NCBI GenBank assembly: GCA_030674185.1
Contig: CM060305.1
Coordinates: 169,615,995 to 169,679,994, forward strand
DNA: 64,000 nucleotides
Direction: 5' to 3'
From: Monoplex corrugatus
Taxonomy: Eukaryota; Mollusca; Gastropoda; Littorinimorpha; Ranellidae
The number at the start of each line of letters is the position of its first letter. Within the stretch, counting starts at the first letter, position 1. The notes under the pieces were generated by a model. The model was not told the origin of the DNA, searched no databases, and saw only the letters and a program-made list of their open reading frames with translations. The position numbers and the translations under genes were made by a program. This document shows, piece by piece, positions 13,735 to 24,930 of this stretch.

Positions 13735-14175
13735 ATCCACTGTGCAAAACTTGTCTTAATATTTTCTCTCTGGGTCTACCTGGTGCTCTTGTCCCTCTAG
13801 CTTTCCTGTTGTGACTTAGTACTCAAATTCTCTTGCCTCATAAAGTGTCCTATAAATGTTGCTCATCTTTTCCTAATCTTCTTCATTAAAGGATCTTTTT
13901 GTGTTTGTTTCTTTCAAAAATGTTGTTTTCTTTGCTTTCCATGGAATTAAAGCTTTAACATTCTTGACAGAGACCCCACTTCAGTTGTCTGTCTTATTCT
14001 GGTTTTGCTTATGACTGTCCAGACTTTGCATCCATACAACAGCACTGGTTCTATATAACACCAGAAAACTTCCTTCCTGATGTCAACTGATAAGTATTTT
14101 TTGGTAAGAATGCACCTCATTTTCTTGAATCTGTTTCAGCTTGGCCAATTTTGCTGGATATTTCTAATGTGCAGA
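13735..14175 (-). pseudogene. LINE fragment (family A), 3' part of reverse transcriptase ORF
   Basis: The plus strand reads GGGTCTACCTGGTGCTC, CATCCATACAACAG and GGTTCTATATAACAC. These match in order the LINE fragments at 46960-47480 and 52951-53390. On the minus strand they encode the Pro-Gly-Arg-Pro-Arg tail of a LINE reverse transcriptase. The reading frame is broken in several places. Confidence 0.75.
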
Positions 14176-14349
14176 TTTATCATGATATGACAACACACTT
14201 TCCGAATGTAACTGTAAACAAATGGGAAGCCATACATATTCATAACAGAACAAAGCACTCCGTTGTACCGAAACAGTAAAATACTCAACATTAACTCTAC
14301 AGAAGTTCCTGAGATACTATATTTCAGTCACCATCAAGCTTGTTTTTAC

Positions 14350-14420
14350 CTGAGATGATACGTTCTTCAGCAGCCAAGATGACGGCAGACGACTGTGGCT
14401 GTCCCAGCCTGACCCGCTCA
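14350..14420 (-). CDS. TNRC6: TNRC6 exon opening the RRM
   Basis: This 71-nt exon after ATTTGCAG takes up the single base left by the previous exon and ends in phase 0 at TCTCAG|GTAAAAA. It reads VSGSGWDSHSRLPSSWLLK, then NVSSQ. SSWLLKNVSSQ corresponds to the first beta strand of the TNRC6 RRM (SSWLVLKNLTPQ in vertebrates), where an exon boundary is also expected. The next exon should start with Ile-Asp-Gly-like residues; I could not find it in the 14 kb that remain. Confidence 0.85.
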
Positions 14421-14930
14421 CTGCAAATGAAAACTACTTGCCAAAAATCTTTTAATGTTTTAGCAACTAATACAATTACAATGCTTGTTGGAATTTAACA
14501 TGTACAGGAATAAAAATAAGATACAAACTTTCTAAGCAGGAGCAATATTAACTGTAACACTTCGTCACCAGAGGAACCCTTTATGAGAAAACAGGACATT
14601 CATATCTGTGTGTTCCCTTGTATGAAAAGTTTTATTTAAGCCACCTTCTCAATTTCAGTTTTTCATCTTCTTTTTCTAAAACTGATCAATTTTCTACTCT
14701 TCTCATAAACCAACCATCAAACATTTTTTACCAATTTACGTAATTTTAAAAGGATTTCCATAAATGAAGACTTAAAAATTAAGGTTATATCTTACAAAAT
14801 GTTTACAAAATTTACATGTATGTAGGCTACATAGCAGCAATGGCAGTTTTTCCATATTTACCAAACTGCTGCAAAACCACAGGCTATACCAAGTTCTCCT
14901 TCACCTTGCTTTCTTTTAATTTAACTCCCA
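14421..14930. other. TNRC6 intron, no feature seen
   Basis: AT-rich intron sequence upstream of the RRM exon. Nothing recognisable was found. Confidence 0.5.
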
Positions 14931-15177
14931 ACTCTGCACCTTATTCACCAGCATCCTGCATAGCAAACCATGCTAGCAAAGCAAAAACATGAGTCAATGA
15001 CCCTTTGACTTCCTCACCCTATCCCCCTGCAGGAATCTGGTTGATAGGGTGAGGGAGTGGGAAGCTGGTGGATAGGGTGAGGAAATCAAAGGGTTAAGTG
15101 AGAAACTGGTGGACTGGGTGAGTGAGTCAAAGAGTTAAGTTCTTGCAGTTGGTGGATAGGATGTGGCAAATGGTTAA
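14931..15177. mobile_element. Compound TTAA foldback element (degenerate copy)
   Basis: The outer element begins TTAACTCCCAACTCTGCACC and ends GGATGTGGCAAATGGTTAA. Between its halves sit decayed and partly duplicated copies of the 72-bp foldback (CCCTTTGACTTCCTCACCC ... GGTGAGGAAATCAAAGGG). The arrangement matches the clean compound copies at 37876-38068 and 52302-52494 but has diverged and expanded. Confidence 0.7.
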
Positions 15178-15814
15178 TCATCTCATTCAAGCACAATCGT
15201 TCACAGATTATAATGGTGAAATGATCAACTTTAAACACACGGAAAGAAATAAGGATTATTCATGATAACTGGCAAAACACAAGCCTAATGGATGAAGAAG
15301 AGAAAAAATTGATCTTCAACAAAATTCTTACCTCATCAAAAAATGGAATGAAATCCATCAAAAACTTACAAGTTAAATCTTTAGAGTATGGCTAACATAG
15401 ATGATATCAAAGAATGCCAAAGATAAAAGAGAATGCTAGACAGAAACTATAATGACAAAAAATAAGTGTGATAAACACAGCTTGGAAAGACCAAAAAATG
15501 AAAGAACATTACACAGATGAAATGTTTTCGTAAACAGAGAAGTGAACATGTCCAACATCTTTTCTAGAAAGATAGTACTGTCCAACATTTTTTGGTCTAC
15601 AGTACAGGAAAAATGTCTGTCATCTGACAGTGACCAAAAAGATGATTTTATTTGGCAAGTAAACCATCAAATCCCATGAGATCTTGAAATTCTTAATCTT
15701 ACAATTATGATCTTATAATAATTACAAATTTTGGCTCCACATGTGTAGAATGCAAGATTATATACCTATAAAAGGCTATATACTGTATATATTGAAATTA
15801 CAACAAATCAGTAT

Positions 15815-16250
15815 GCAGGGGTGGGAACTGCTGGAAAGAAAAAAAAGAGGAAATTTGAGGGGGGGGGGGGGGGGATTGTCTGGGAACATGCTCCCTCCAA
15901 AAAAATGTTCAGGGATTAAAATCTGTGCGACCTGATGCATTTTCAGACATTAAATCAGACACCCAGAGTGCTTACATGGGCATTTTCTGCACTATTCAGT
16001 TTCTACTTTTTAAGCACATGTAATGATGTATATTAAAATGCAAATTACATTCACTATGTTCACTCTACTTCGACCAAAAACAATGGGATTTTTACTTCGA
16101 CCAAAACAATGTGATTTTATGACCAAAACAATGTGGATTTTTACTTCGACCAAAAACAATGTCGATTTTTCAAGAAAGGGTGCATATGATCCAAGGAACT
16201 GATTCTTCTGCCACAGAAATCTGCAAACCCAAGGTGAATTTCCACTACTG
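15815..16250. mobile_element. Non-autonomous element with GGTGGGAAYT ends (copy 2)
   Basis: The left end reads AGGGGTGGGAACT and the right end, inverted, AGTGGAAATTC. The interior is similar to the element at 4800-5270 (GGAAATTTG, AGGGATTAAAATCTG, AAATCAGACA, CCACAGAAATCTG). It contains a poly-G run at about 15858-15874 and a local tandem repeat, and no coding sequence. Confidence 0.5.
16067..16170. repeat. Tandem repeat of ~27 bp
   Basis: Four imperfect units of CTTCGACCAAAAACAATG plus GATTTTTA, inside copy 2 of the GGTGGGAAYT element. Confidence 0.8.
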
Positions 16251-19200
16251 GTAAGTGATATAAAATTTATATAAACAAAACAGTTATCCTATGTGCTATA
16301 CTACCTTCACTGCAATGTGGTTTTATTTCATGCCTGTATTAACTGATAACCATTATCAATTAACTTCTTAAAGCTCTGTGCGTGCATGTTTTGTTTTCTA
16401 ACAATTCCAAACTTCAGACTCCATTCCAAAGTGCGTACCTATTCCCCCCATTTCATATGGTGCATACACAGACTTCTTCAGTACAAACCTTAAGGTGAAA
16501 ATCATTCTACATTAACTTATGTTTTTACAGCACGAGCAAACTGATGATCATTTTTGTTCCACTAGTTTTCATAGCAGAAACCAGCAGAAGAGCATGTGCA
16601 GTACCTTTCCATCACACACAGACTATGTAATATCAGTCAAGAAAGCCCTGAATTTGGTTTAAAAAAATGATCCAATGATGTCCTGGTACTAATTTAAGGA
16701 GAGGCAAATGCTAAATGAAGCATCATGTGTTAACTAACATCTGACCTCTTTCCACAATGACTTTGATGAAAACAAAAATTTCTCCAAGAGTGGATGAGAT
16801 CAACTCTTACAAAAAGAAGTAAAACTACAACAAAGGGGAGTTAAAAGGATGGCTAGATGTTGATAAAAACAATCACCTTGTGAAGGAACTTCTTAAAGTA
16901 ACCATAAGATTCATGTTTCATAGCAGACAATATGGTTGTCAGCGAGGCAACCAGAAAACATTACCCTTTTTTTTCAACAACAATGTAGTCAATGCAAACA
17001 ATGCTGACACGTCCAAGTCTACAACCCAAAATTATTTTGTTCTGTTTCTGCTAGAAATAATTTCTTCACACTACTGCACTACAAGACTGTAAAGAATGAA
17101 GATAAATCAGGCATGTCAGAATATCAAAGTATGTCAGCTGACAATGACAACAAAGGGACAAATGGAGACATCAAATATATGTTCAGTTAACCATTATCTG
17201 TCGCTCGGTTGCTCAAACTTCACTCAAAAATAACCTTTCCTGACTGCCACAACCAAACCAAGGCTTTACTACAGCAGTATAGCATCATTAATTCTCCTCT
17301 CCCCCATTTTGTGTAAGTATTTTGCATGTGGTGATACTATTGACCATGACACCTGTAATTCTGTCTAGTCTGACACTCTTACATACATGATACTGTCTTT
17401 AGAGTGGCGGCATATAAAGAAATGTGTATGTAGCGTTGAAAAAATCAGAACTGACACAGAATAGGTACTAGATCTGTTAGGAGTTTGGTTTCAGTTGATA
17501 GTATGATAACTGACAAATTAAAATCATGTGACCTGTACAATTTCAAAGCCGAGTGATCATACCAAGATGGCCTCAATTTACAACTTGAGTTAATCAGACC
17601 TGACATAGCCCTGATACGGCTCTACACAGTTGGCTGGGCTTTTAAGTTAAAAGAAAAAAAAGAAAAGACATTCCAAAACTGTGATGACATAGCCCTGATA
17701 AAACAGTGATATGGCTCTACACAGTCGGCTGGGCTTTAAATTAAAAAAAAAAAAAAAAGACATTCCAAAACTGTCATTTAGAAGGAAAAAACACAGGGGT
17801 CTGGGAGCAAAGCCAGATGCTGAAGAAATGTTAGTGTTTGAATCTTTAAAAAAAAAATTTTTTTTTTTTAGAAAGCACCTCAAGCAGCGTTTGAAATAGA
17901 GAAAATATCTGTAGAATTAGTACACGAGGTTCAGTCACAAAGACACACTGATAGTTACATACACACAATGTTTTAAAATAAATGCTCACTTATTCCTAGT
18001 GGCATTGTATTACCATACTAAAGCATCCACTCAGTTTTCATTCACATCGAGTAGTGAAGGCATGACTCAGAGATAGCACAGTGGCTCATATGGAGAATAG
18101 AATAGACTTTAGTTTTAGTTTTACTCCCATACCACTTGAAATTCTTATTCCGTTACTTGAACATTATTTCCATTGTTTTCAATGGGACTGTTTGGAACAC
18201 TGAATGACATGTCTCCACAAATTGAAAATAGCCACTACCAAAATTTTGACCCTCAAATATTCTCAAAACATTTGTACAATTCATGAAAATGACCTTTTTT
18301 GGCCTCCAAAAATACAGAATTCCAAAAAAATAAGAGAAGAATTTCATGTCTGGTTAATAATGTATATGAATGTAATGAAAATATATATTTCTATGTTGTA
18401 AATGTAACACTTTTGGTAACACTACAGCAACACAATCTTTCACACTCAGACTGTGTGAAATCAGATTACAGTACACTCCTGTCAACACACCTGCCAAATT
18501 TCAGTTCCCTAAACAGTCATATAAGTCTGCTCTGAGAATCCTACACACCCATTTTACATTAAAACATCCTGAAAACTTCAAAAACTACAGAGCTTTTCAG
18601 GTCAGAGAAACCTGAAAGCATGAGGATTAAATCATTTTAACCAACTGTTAGATATACAATTTTTGCAAGGTTTATTTTCCATGATCTACAGTTCTCTTTC
18701 TTCTTCATGTCCATTGTCAAAATAAATGTTTATTATTATATATATAACGCACAATGAATTCAGAGTTCAGAGAATTATACAGTATACATGGACGACATAT
18801 TATTTTTAGTAGTAGAAGTAGTAATAGTAGTAAGTTTATTACTGACTACTAAGTTTATTACTGAGTGTTCAGATAATTAACATCATTACTACTATTACTG
18901 AGTATTCAGGTAGTTATGTACCAGTGTGTTAAATCAGTGATTCTTGTTTTTGTGGGGTCAGTGCAATATCAAGATCCCAAGCACTTTTATCTACTCATCT
19001 GTCTGCAGATTCAGACCTATCAAATGACATAACCTCTTGCATCATGTGAATGCATGTGGATGTAGAAGGGACAAATTTCATGATGATACTTGTAAAGATG
19101 TGCTAAAAATGATCAAGTTTTTTTTTTTTTTCTTTCTTTTTTTAGTACTATGAGAAACTCTTGAGTGCTGCAAGGGGAGAGACATAGTAAATACCTATGT

Positions 19201-19334
19201 CAAACTGAATTATCTGTCTCAAAATACAAAAAAAATGTGTTCAGCTCTAGCAAACACTAAGCTACATGCTAAATGACATTAACCATACTAAGCATAAATA
19301 TAAATCTGATTACGTGTGGCATTTCATTTCTTAC
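16251..19334. other. TNRC6 intron sequence
   Basis: No exon is supported. Notable content: a tandem duplication at 17600-17777, poly-A/poly-T runs (17740, 17848-17870, 19120-19142) and a short TAG-rich tract near 18815. Open frames here are short and unrelated to known domains. Confidence 0.55.
17600..17777. repeat. Tandem duplication of ~85-95 bp
   Basis: Two adjacent copies share TGACATAGCCCTGATA, GGCTCTACACAGT, GGCTGGGCTTT and GACATTCCAAAACTGT. They differ mainly in the poly-A length and a small insertion. Confidence 0.85.
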
Positions 19335-20912
19335 CCTGAGTGAATGCAGATCCAGGCCTGCCAGCCCATGACTGCTGACGACTGTAGATACCATTTGCTT
19401 GCCACTGGCCATTGTTGGCAATCTGCTGGTTTTGCAGATTGGCAGTACTGCTCATCACGTTAGCCATCGAAGATTCCATATTACCGCCCAGCTTTCCCAT
19501 GCCCCAGGCGGAATCGGTGCTAAAGACAGGACCGGACTTATTTCCAGTCAGGTTGTTCAGGTAGTCATCCTTAACGACATTAACGCTGAGGCTGCGAGAA
19601 ACACTGCCTGGGGTAATGTGGGGGTCATCTTCGACGCTTTTGCTGTTGAGACCCTGCCAGGGCTGACCAGGGACAAACTCGGGAATCACATCAGCGCTCA
19701 TGCCCAGGTTGTTGCTCTCTCCCAGCAAGGAAGCAAAGCCAGATGTGTTACCATCATTCTTTCCAATCTGTGAACTGTTGTCTCCAGATGCTGTAGGCCA
19801 GTTACTGGCACCAGAGATTGCAGTGGTCGACCAGGTGGTGTCTCCACTGATGTTGAGGCTGGGAAGGTCTCCAAATGGCGCCATAATGGGAGTGGAATGT
19901 GTGTGTTGTAGACCTTGTGGTTTGGAGCCTGGAGCCTTATTCAAGTCAGCGTGGCCATCACGTTCAGGGGTAGTTTGCTTCCACTGGTTCAAACGAGACA
20001 TGGTGGTACCATTGGCGCTTCCATTTACAATACCTATATCAGCAGGCAGTGGCATCAGGTTATCACCTCCAATCTCCCCTTGCAAAGAGGTTGGAATGGA
20101 AGGGGTCATAGCCATGGGAGGCTGCTGCATCATGGGCTGCATCTGTTGAATAGATGGAGTGGGAGCAGAAGGAGGTTGTTTGATCAGCAGGGATTGCTGG
20201 GCAGCCTGGAGCTGTTTCTGCAGGGTCTGAATCTGGGATTTATACTGCGTTATCATGCCTGACACTTGTTCCAGCTGAGTACGAGGGATGTTTAACGTGA
20301 CCTTGTGCTGCTGCAGGAACTGCTGGCGCTGTAGCAGATTCTGCAAAGCATTCTGCAACTGAAGCAATTGCTGTAGCATGACTAGGATGTTATGGGGCAG
20401 TTGCTGGTTCAACAGCTGTGGGGAAATAAGGCCAGACTGTACAGCCATTCGCAGCTGTTGCAGGATCTGTTGCTGAGCAGCCTGCTGCTGTACCATACTC
20501 TGAGTGTTGGTACCAGGCACAGTTCCTCCCCTCACCTGCGTAGGGCTTAGGTTGTTGAAGGTGGGAGCTGTGCCACCTTGTTGCTGCTGCAGCACTTTCA
20601 GCTTGTGTTGTAAATTATTCATATTACTACCACTGTTGGGAGGCATTTGAGGTCCAGCTTTGCTGCGATCATACATGTTAATGCCACTGGACATGAAGGG
20701 CTGGTTGGGCACTTGAGCATTGTTGAATGGAGTATTTTGCATTGGAAAGTTAGGCACATGTGGATTGTTGTCTGCACGGTTTTCAGACATGTCATCACAA
20801 GCCATACCCGAGTTGTCTGGCATAAAACCTTGGCGCTGCAGTTTCACTTCACCAGTCTGAAATACATCATTTTCCATCCCTTTCTTTCCATGTAGGCCTG
20901 AAGTCAGTTCCC
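19335..20912 (-). CDS. TNRC6: TNRC6 Gln-rich and PAM2-containing exon
   Basis: A 1578-nt exon, phase 1 in and 1 out, begins after TTTATTTCAG and reads ELTSGLHGKKGMENDVF. Counting from Met at 20877, residues 92-250 are Gln-rich with heptad-like leucines (QQLL, LQKQLQAAQQ), probably helical. SRLNQWK at about 294-300 matches the vertebrate SRLRKWT block. VIPEFVPGQPWQGL at about 397-410 is the PAM2 motif that binds the MLLE domain of PABPC1; its Phe and Pro-Gly are kept. DPHITPGSVSRSLSVNVV at about 418-435 matches the conserved stretch after PAM2. The exon ends AFTQ at donor CAGG|GTAAGAA. No frameshift is seen in it. Confidence 0.96.
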
Positions 20913-21422
20913 CTGAAATAAAGCAATAATGCTGTTATTTGTTAGAACTGAAATAAACTACTACTGAATAAGAATATTCAATAAAATCAACCACAGCACA
21001 AACATCCAAAAACATCACCAATGTGAGATCATCTATCAGTACAAAAATGTTCTAATAGGCAATCACCACAGGTATCATATTCACTTTGTCTTAGAAGCCA
21101 TCAGCTACCAAACACTTCCAAGTGCCAGTGCACAGATTCTAATAAAACAAAATGTCTTGGCATCACTTTGTCTAAATACAAATCACAATGATATAATATC
21201 AATGAAAATCAATTCTTACAACACTTATGCATCACTATCAGATTCCGAGGTGGGGAGAACCAGCATAATCTCTTCTGACCAACCCATTTCCATGATATAA
21301 ACCAGTAGATCATAAAATGAAGAATGCAAAACAATGTACATTTAATGCGTTTACAATGAGAAAAGCCAGATCCAATAACCACTAATTAAAAGGCCAGAAG
21401 TGGCCTACACGCTTTGAAAATG
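20913..21422. other. TNRC6 intron, no feature seen
   Basis: Unique AT-rich intron sequence between the Gln-rich exon acceptor and the minisatellite. Nothing recognised. Confidence 0.5.
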
Positions 21423-23395
21423 TTCGTAACACTAACAGTATAACACTAACCTATAATGCTTTTACATACAGACACTGACATTCTTAACACTAACAGTATA
21501 ATACTAACCTATAATACTTTTACATACAGACACTGACATTCGTAACACTAACAGTATAATACTAACCTATAATACTTTTACATACAGACACTGACATTCG
21601 TAACACTAACAGTATAATACTAACCTATAATACTTTTACATACAGACACTGACATTCGTAACACTAACAGTATAATACTAACCTATAATACTTTTACATA
21701 CAGACACTGACATTCTTAGCACTAACAGTATAATACTAACCTATAATACTTTTACATACACACTGACATTCTCAACACTAACAGTATAATACTAACCTAT
21801 AATACTTTTACATACAGACACTGACATTCTTAACACTAACAGTATAACACTAACCTATAATACTTTTACATACAGACACTGACATTCGTAACACTAACAG
21901 TATAATACTAACCTATAATACTTTTACATACAGACACTGACATTCGTAACACTAACAGTATAACACTAACCTATAATACTTTTACATACAGACACTGACA
22001 TTCTTAACACTAACAGTATAACACTAACCTATAATACTTTTACATACAGACACTGACATTCTTAACACTAACAGTATAATACTAACCTATAATACTTTTA
22101 CATACAGACACTGACATTCTTAACACTAACAGTATAATACTAACCTATAATACTTTTACATACAGACACTGATATTCTTAACACTAACAGTATAATACTA
22201 ACCTATAATACTTTTACATACAGACACTGACATTCGTAACACTAACAGTATAACACTAACCTATAATACTTTTACATACAGACACTGACATTCGTAACAC
22301 TAACAGTATAATACTAACCTATAATACTTTTACATACAGACACTGACATTCTTAACACTAACAGTATAATACTAAACCTATAATACTTTTACATACAGAC
22401 ACTGACATTCTTAACACTAACAGTATAATACTAACCTATAATACTTTTACATACAGACACTGACATTCTTAACACTAACAGTATAACACTAACCTATTAA
22501 TACTTTTACATACAGACACTGACATTCGTAACACTAACAGTATAACACTAACCTATAATACTTTTACATACAGACACTGACATTCTTAACACTAACAGTA
22601 TAACACTAACCTATAATACTTTTACATACAGACACTGACATTCGTAACACTAACAGTATAATACTAACCTATAATACTTTTACATACAGACACTGACATT
22701 CGTAACACTAACAGTATAACACTAACCTATAATACTTTTACATACAGACACTGACATTCTTAACACTAACAGTATAACACTAACCTATAATACTTTTACA
22801 TACAGACACTGACATTCGTAACACTAACAGTATAATACTAACCTATAATACTTTTACATACAGACACTGACATTCGTAACACTAACAGTATAATACTAAC
22901 CTATAATACTTTTACATACAGACACTGACATTCGTAACACTAACAGTATAACACTAACCTATAATACTTTTACATACAGACACTGACATTCTTAACACTA
23001 ACAGTATAACACTAACCTATAATACTTTTACATACAGACACTGACATTCGTAACACTAACAGTATAATACTAACCTATAATACTTTTACATACAGACACT
23101 GACATTCGTAACACTAACAGTATAACACTAACCTATAATACTTTTACATACAGACACTGACATTCGTAACACTAACAGTATAACACTAACCTATAATACT
23201 TTTACATACAGACACTGACATTCTTAACACTAACAGTATAACACTAACCTATAATACTTTTACATACAGACACTAACATTCGTAACACTAACAGTATAAC
23301 ACTAACCTATAATGCTTTTACATACAGACACTGACATTCTTAACACTAACAGTATAACACTAACCTATAATACTTTTACATACAGACACTGACAT
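21423..23395. repeat. 58-bp minisatellite, 34 copies
   Basis: Unit: CATTCGTAACACTAACAGTA, TAATACTAACCTATAATACT, TTTACATACAGACACTGA (58 bp). The main variants are CGTAAC/CTTAAC and TAATAC/TAACAC. It fills most of the intron between the UBA and Gln-rich exons. On the transcribed (minus) strand every unit contains ATAG|GTTAGT, which resembles a 5' splice site. AGTATAATACT in each unit is an odd palindrome. The array is almost pure, with rare indels. Confidence 0.97.
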
Positions 23396-23711
23396 TTATT
23401 GGGAACCTAAGGCATAAATGAAATAAAAGCACTGACTGAGTAATGTCTATTTGACACAAGTGCTATTTCAACATTATTTAAAAATGGTCTAAATAGAATG
23501 AAAGAACTTAAGGCGGGGGTGGGGAGCGTTAAAGAAAAGCATTACATCTGTCAAACATACAGTCCAATGCAAACTTCTCCATACTGATGGCTGTGCAGGT
23601 ATATGTTCATATATGGATACATATTTCATCCTGAACATATGTGCATGCATATTTGCTTATAATACATATTCATATGTAAAAGTACACACAACCAAAAATA
23701 AGTGTACACAC

Positions 23712-23769
23712 CCAATGCACTTTCAAAGTTCATGTTGTTGCTGATCAAGGCATTTTGTGCATCCTCTTT
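23712..23769 (-). CDS. TNRC6: TNRC6 UBA-like domain, second half
   Basis: This 58-nt exon follows acceptor TTTTGTTTGCAG and ends in phase 1 at donor TTGG|GTGTGT. It encodes KEDAQNALISNNMNFESAL, which completes the UBA fold started by MDMGFK. The human counterpart reads similarly, with SNNMNLDQA in this position. The donor GTGTGT is non-optimal. The 58-bp minisatellite starts only about 320 bp further along the transcript. Confidence 0.92.
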
Positions 23770-24926
23770 CTGCAAACAAAAGTCAAAACAAAAAATGAGA
23801 TAAAACAAAACAGTAAACCTACACACAACTGGACATTCACACCAATTGGACATGCAACTGGAAAAAGTGCAAAATAAGCAAACACATAGCCAGATAGTTT
23901 CCTCATGCTCCTACATGATTTGTATTACAAATCATTACCTTGAACACTGCTCTGTTTTTGAAACATACATCTAAAAGCCCATGACTGCCACCAACACAAA
24001 AATTACACAACTCCAAATGCCTTCTGAGACGCAGACAAACGTAAAACTGTTTTAACAGAGGTAGTCTGACGCACATTTCAGCCTAATGTAAATGGGAGAG
24101 AAGCACTGACTGATGCTGTCAGTCTCAGAGAGTGTTCATAAAATTGATTGGCTTCTTTTAGATGGCTTCTTGGAACTCTCATTGTATTTGTTAAATTTTT
24201 CTAAGAATCGAAACTGGTTTTCAGTGAAATGGCAACACCGGGACTGTCTTGCAATGCTGCGCATTTGCAATATTTAATAGCATGCGAGTGGATTCAAAAA
24301 ATTATGAATGACTGTAGGATGATTCAGAAAACAATTCTGACACAGGAAGAGGTTGAAAACAGAATTACTTGCTGTTGGTGTGAAATGTGCTCCACTCAGA
24401 GCAGACAAGAAAAGTGTTGATCCTATAAGCATGACACAAAAGGTTTGTGGCCGCAGGCAATTCTGGCAGCCAGCCAATACCTTCAAGATATTGAAGTGCA
24501 CAGTCCCAACATTGTCAAATAACTCACCACTTCCAAGAAGTAGTATTACAAACCATATGGGGAGGACTAGGGTGGGGAGGACATGTTCATGTTAATTTAC
24601 TTGTTTGTTTTGTGTTAACTTGTCTTTTTCATTTTGGGTTTTCTAAAATTCCTAATTATGTGCACTTTATCATTTACTACTTTTTTATTTGCTATTCTGT
24701 TATCATATGGATGAACAAACCATTGCTTTAGAAGAAGCTATGTACTTATGTGAAATGACTGAAATAGTATATCCACACTATTTGTATAAATGATATTGCT
24801 AATTATGTAATTGCTGTGTTACACTTTGTTACCATTAGTTCTAAAATGTTGAAATTTGTCTTTCATGTCCTTTAAGCCTTTTTCCTGCATTTTTGGCCAT
24901 CATATGCTGAAAATAACAATTTTTTA
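23770..24926. other. TNRC6 intron sequence
   Basis: No exon or repeat recognised. Short open frames at 24229-24595 have no family resemblance. Confidence 0.5.
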
Positions 24927-24930
24927 TTAA

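Noticed and set aside
19399..20262. Plus-strand open frames of 115-149 codons
   Set aside because: Antisense shadows of the Gln-rich/PAM2 exon.
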